Under the pieces are notes generated by a model. That model was not told the DNA's origin. It did not search any database and worked only from the letters and a program-made list of their open reading frames with translations. Positions 61,666 through 64,000 of a stretch of 64,000 nucleotides of DNA are shown here, piece by piece. The translations under genes and the position numbers were made by a program. Every line of letters begins with the position of its first letter. Within the stretch, counting starts at the first letter, position 1. This DNA comes from Flaviramulus basaltis (GTDB taxonomy: Bacteria > Bacteroidota > Bacteroidia > Flavobacteriales > Flavobacteriaceae), in contig NZ_FPKV01000002.1 in NCBI RefSeq assembly GCF_900114265.1, positions 744,001 to 808,000 of the forward strand, written 5' to 3'.

Positions 61666-62904
61666 TTAGGATTTTAGATTCTTCTCTTCTATCCATTTAC
61701 TCATATACTTAGTACTTTGTAATGCATGATGTTGTAACATTTGACCAGTAAAATTATTTTGGCGATGTTTATTAAGTTGTTGTGTTATTTCAGTTATTTT
61801 TGACATAAATCTATCTTGAAAATAAGATTTACTAAAACGTGTGTTTATAATTTTATATCCGTTTTGTTGTTTCTCTTTCCAAAGCTCTTCATCTTCATAT
61901 AATTGAATTACTTTATTGGCAAAATTTTGGGGTTCATCCTCAATGAATCCATTAGGTTTTATATCTCCAAACATACCTTCTGCTCCAATAGTAGTTGTAA
62001 CACATGGTGTTCCGTTTTGCATCGCATCAACCAACTTACCTTTTAAACCTGCACCAAACCTTATGGGTGCTAAACAAACTTTGGCGTATTGCATCACTTC
62101 ATTAGCATCATCAACAAAACCCTTGATTAAAAAGCCAGTTTTTACATTATGTAATTGATTTACTTTTTGTGATGCATAAGCTCCATAAATATATAATTCA
62201 GCTTTTGGAAGTTGCTTTCTTATAAGTGGCCAAATAGTTTCTTTTAAATATAAAACGGCATTGTAATTAGGCTCATGTAAAAAATTACCAATAGTTACAA
62301 AATGCTGTCTGCTTTTAAATTCAGGTAGGTTTTTAATAGTTTCTTCTGCAATTTCATCAAGCATAAAAGGCAAATAAAGCAATAACGATTCATCTACTTT
62401 AAATTGATTTTTCAAAATACCAATTTCAGCTTCTGAAATAATTAAACTGATATCACTTCTATAAATACTTGCTATTTCTCGTTTTGCAGTATCATTAAAC
62501 AAATAAATGGTATCGAATGGTTTATTCTCTTTAAAAGCATGTTGCCTACCTTTTCTTAAACTGTGCAAATCTTCAGTGTCTAGAATTCGTAAAGCTTTTG
62601 GGCAATTTTCAGCTACACGCCAACCAAATTGTTCCTCTGTCATAAACCGATCGAATAAAACAATATCTGGGTTAAATTCTTTTATAAAATCATCAAAACT
62701 TGAGCTATTTAACTCGATTTGTTTCTCTATAATGCCTAAACTTTCCAAATTATAGGCATTAGTAGTTTTGGAAGTTGTTGTTCCAAAAGTAATTTGATAT
62801 TCTTGTTTTATAAATAATTCTATTAATTGCATCATTCGGCTTCCAGCAGCAGAACTTTTTGGTTCTGGCCAAACAATACCTATAATAAGGAGTTTTTTTA
62901 CCAC
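61666..62904 (-). CDS. Glycosyltransferase-family protein (GT4-like fold)
   Basis: A 412-residue protein. The N-terminus IIGIVWPEPKSSAAGSRMMQLIELF is the usual opening of GT-B glycosyltransferases that bind an acceptor. The C-terminal half has the nucleotide-sugar domain: FVTIGNFLHEPNYNAVLYL, LYIYGAY, and VCLAPIRFGAGLKGKLVDAMQNGTPCVTTTIGAEGM. The donor and acceptor are unknown. It stands alone, convergent with the transglutaminase-like gene. Confidence 0.87.
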   Translation of the reverse strand: MVKKLLIIGIVWPEPKSSAAGSRMMQLIELFIKQEYQITFGTTTSKTTNAYNLESLGIIEKQIELNSSSFDDFIKEFNPDIVLFDRFMTEEQFGWRVAENCPKALRILDTEDLHSLRKGRQHAFKENKPFDTIYLFNDTAKREIASIYRSDISLIISEAEIGILKNQFKVDESLLLYLPFMLDEIAEETIKNLPEFKSRQHFVTIGNFLHEPNYNAVLYLKETIWPLIRKQLPKAELYIYGAYASQKVNQLHNVKTGFLIKGFVDDANEVMQYAKVCLAPIRFGAGLKGKLVDAMQNGTPCVTTTIGAEGMFGDIKPNGFIEDEPQNFANKVIQLYEDEELWKEKQQNGYKIINTRFSKSYFQDRFMSKITEITQQLNKHRQNNFTGQMLQHHALQSTKYMSKWIEEKNLKS

Positions 62905-62996
62905 TAATTAATAAATATTTTAACTAAAAAGAATGTGATGTAATTTCTAACTTTATCTCTAAATGACTATAAACAGTAAATGAATATCATAAACTC

Positions 62997-63470
62997 TTAT
63001 TCTGGTTTTGGTAGTAAAGCATATTTTATACGTACTTGTTTTGCCCAATCGATTACAGATTTAATTTGAGCATCGCTAAGTTTAGCTTCAGAATGTGTCC
63101 ATGTATAAGATTCTAATGGCATCTCTTTATCCTCAACCATTTCAATAAGTTCATCAAATTTATGATCTTTACGCTTCACAGAACTTCCTTCCCAATTAGA
63201 TAAATTAAAATGCTTTTTTCCATCTTCTACATGTTCTGCCAACCAGTAATTTACTGGCGTAATTTTATTATACCAAGGGTATCGTGTATGGTCACTATGG
63301 CAATCATAGCAGGTTTCTTCCAAAATAATTTTCACATCTTCTGGCGGATTTGTTTCTGCTAAAAAAGGCTGAATTGAAGCAAGTTCACCTTCATTTTTTT
63401 CTGGCCCGAAAAACTGAGCAACAATAAACACAATTAACAATGCCCACAATATCCTTTTTATTATTTTCAT
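62997..63470 (-). CDS. Haem-binding-domain protein with CxxCH motif
   Basis: A 157-residue protein with an N-terminal membrane anchor or signal (residues 5-21). A CxxCH haem-attachment motif is at residues 54-58 (CYDCH), followed by SDHTRYPWYNKITPVNYWLAEHVEDGKKHFNLSNW, a known haem-binding domain pattern (PF14376). It is a c-type cytochrome-like protein on the periplasmic side. The divergent gene at 63515 has an unrelated pattern. Confidence 0.87.
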   Translation of the reverse strand: MKIIKRILWALLIVFIVAQFFGPEKNEGELASIQPFLAETNPPEDVKIILEETCYDCHSDHTRYPWYNKITPVNYWLAEHVEDGKKHFNLSNWEGSSVKRKDHKFDELIEMVEDKEMPLESYTWTHSEAKLSDAQIKSVIDWAKQVRIKYALLPKPE

Positions 63471-63514
63471 TTTAGTAATTTTAATATTTAAAAAATTAAA
63501 AATAAGAAAACCTT

Positions 63515-64000
63515 TTGACTACGAAAGAACTTTATGAAGAATTAAATTACGTAAATCACTCGCGTGAAAAACGGCTTCATTATGCTAACCTAATTATAGA
63601 TAATCCTGATTTAATTCCGAAACTCTTGGAAATTCTATTTATGGTTAATGATAAAGTATCTCCTCGTGCTGCTTGGGTTTTTGAGTTTATGTGCGGCGAA
63701 AATTTAGAAACAATTATTCCATATTTAGATGTATTTACAGAAAATATTCATAAAATTCATTTAGATTCTGCTGTTCGCCCTGTAGCAAAAATTTGCGAAT
63801 ATTTGGCAAAAGCCTATTATTCTAAAACAGATAATAGAATTAAACATGTGTTGCTTTCTAAACATAAAAAAAAAATTATTGAAGCATGTTTTGACTACAT
63901 GATAAATGATGAAAAAATTGCTCCTAAAGCCTATTCAATGAATACATTATTTTTGTTTGGAAAAGATTACGATTGGGTTCGTCCAGAATTAATTTTAATT
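63515..64000 (+). CDS. Hypothetical helical (HEAT-like) protein, 3' end outside the window
   Basis: An open frame runs from a TTG at 63515 to the end of the window (162 codons). The frame has a TAA at 63503, so this TTG is the first usable start. The protein is helical throughout: LYEELNYVNHSREKRLHYA, then a repeat-like VNDKVSPRAAWVFEFMCG and PVAKICEYLAKAYYS. The RAAWV and helical-pair pattern suggest HEAT-type repeats. I do not recognise the function; similar short proteins occur in other Flavobacteria. Confidence 0.7.
   Translation, partial: MTTKELYEELNYVNHSREKRLHYANLIIDNPDLIPKLLEILFMVNDKVSPRAAWVFEFMCGENLETIIPYLDVFTENIHKIHLDSAVRPVAKICEYLAKAYYSKTDNRIKHVLLSKHKKKIIEACFDYMINDEKIAPKAYSMNTLFLFGKDYDWVRPELILI

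Overview
The window looks like a chromosome segment of a marine-type member of the Flavobacteriaceae (Bacteroidota). The DNA is AT-rich. Genes rarely have a clear Shine-Dalgarno sequence, and many are preceded by the Bacteroidota -7 promoter box TAnnTTTG. Typical Bacteroidota families are present: BT_3928-type DoxX protein, DUF1599, DUF3667, DUF3810, DUF4293, Rho with a long insertion, FadL-like 'hemin receptor', and paired exported amidohydrolases. Most of the window is ordinary core genome, with a few accessory stretches. No rRNA, CRISPR array, phage or insertion sequence was seen.

Layout. 1-0.7 kb: 3' part of an AraC-type regulator cut by the window edge. 0.75-5.2 kb: a stress cluster with an ArsC-like protein lacking cysteine, a DJ-1/PfpI protein, a 21-cysteine copper-storage-like protein, a frameshifted flavin-binding general stress protein, an aldehyde dehydrogenase and a YciE/DUF892 ferritin-like protein. 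5.3-11.3 kb: a complete galactose unit. A vSGLT-like Na+/galactose symporter and galE are divergent from a GntR-type regulator, galK and galT, with a shared control region. 11.5 kb: tRNA-Arg(ACG). 11.6-15.9 kb: a sulfur unit with a cysteine-containing Crp/Fnr regulator, two YeeE/YedE half-transporters, a TauE permease, a persulfide-dioxygenase-like protein with two rhodanese domains, and an HMA protein. Two Crp-type palindromes lie at the same distance from the two operon promoters.

15.9-27.1 kb: housekeeping genes (clpS, prmA, tpiA, a TlpA-like lipoprotein, an Opp-type permease, BT_3928, DUF1599, then folP, cdaA, an MsbA-like exporter and truA). 27.2-30.06 kb: an accessory island with a HEPN-like protein, a TIR/deoxyribosyltransferase-like protein and an NTF2-like protein. 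A 33-bp perfect inverted repeat flanks two of these genes. 30-46.6 kb: phosphodiesterase, FKBP isomerase, rho, a YceI-porin-YceI operon, rpsT, tRNA-Glu, proS, outer-membrane proteins, folE, cysS, yidD, pepD. 46.7-64 kb: DUF3810, two exported amidohydrolases, two SpoU methyltransferases, a Ste24-like protease, a DEAD-box helicase with a structured leader, a sirtuin, a transglutaminase, a glycosyltransferase, a haem-binding protein and a gene cut by the right edge.

The most interesting points are the sulfur regulon with its unusual Crp-type sensor and operators, and the repeat-bounded HEPN/TIR-like island. Others are a permease that appears to start at AUU, a group of probably leaderless genes, and two dispersed intergenic repeat families.
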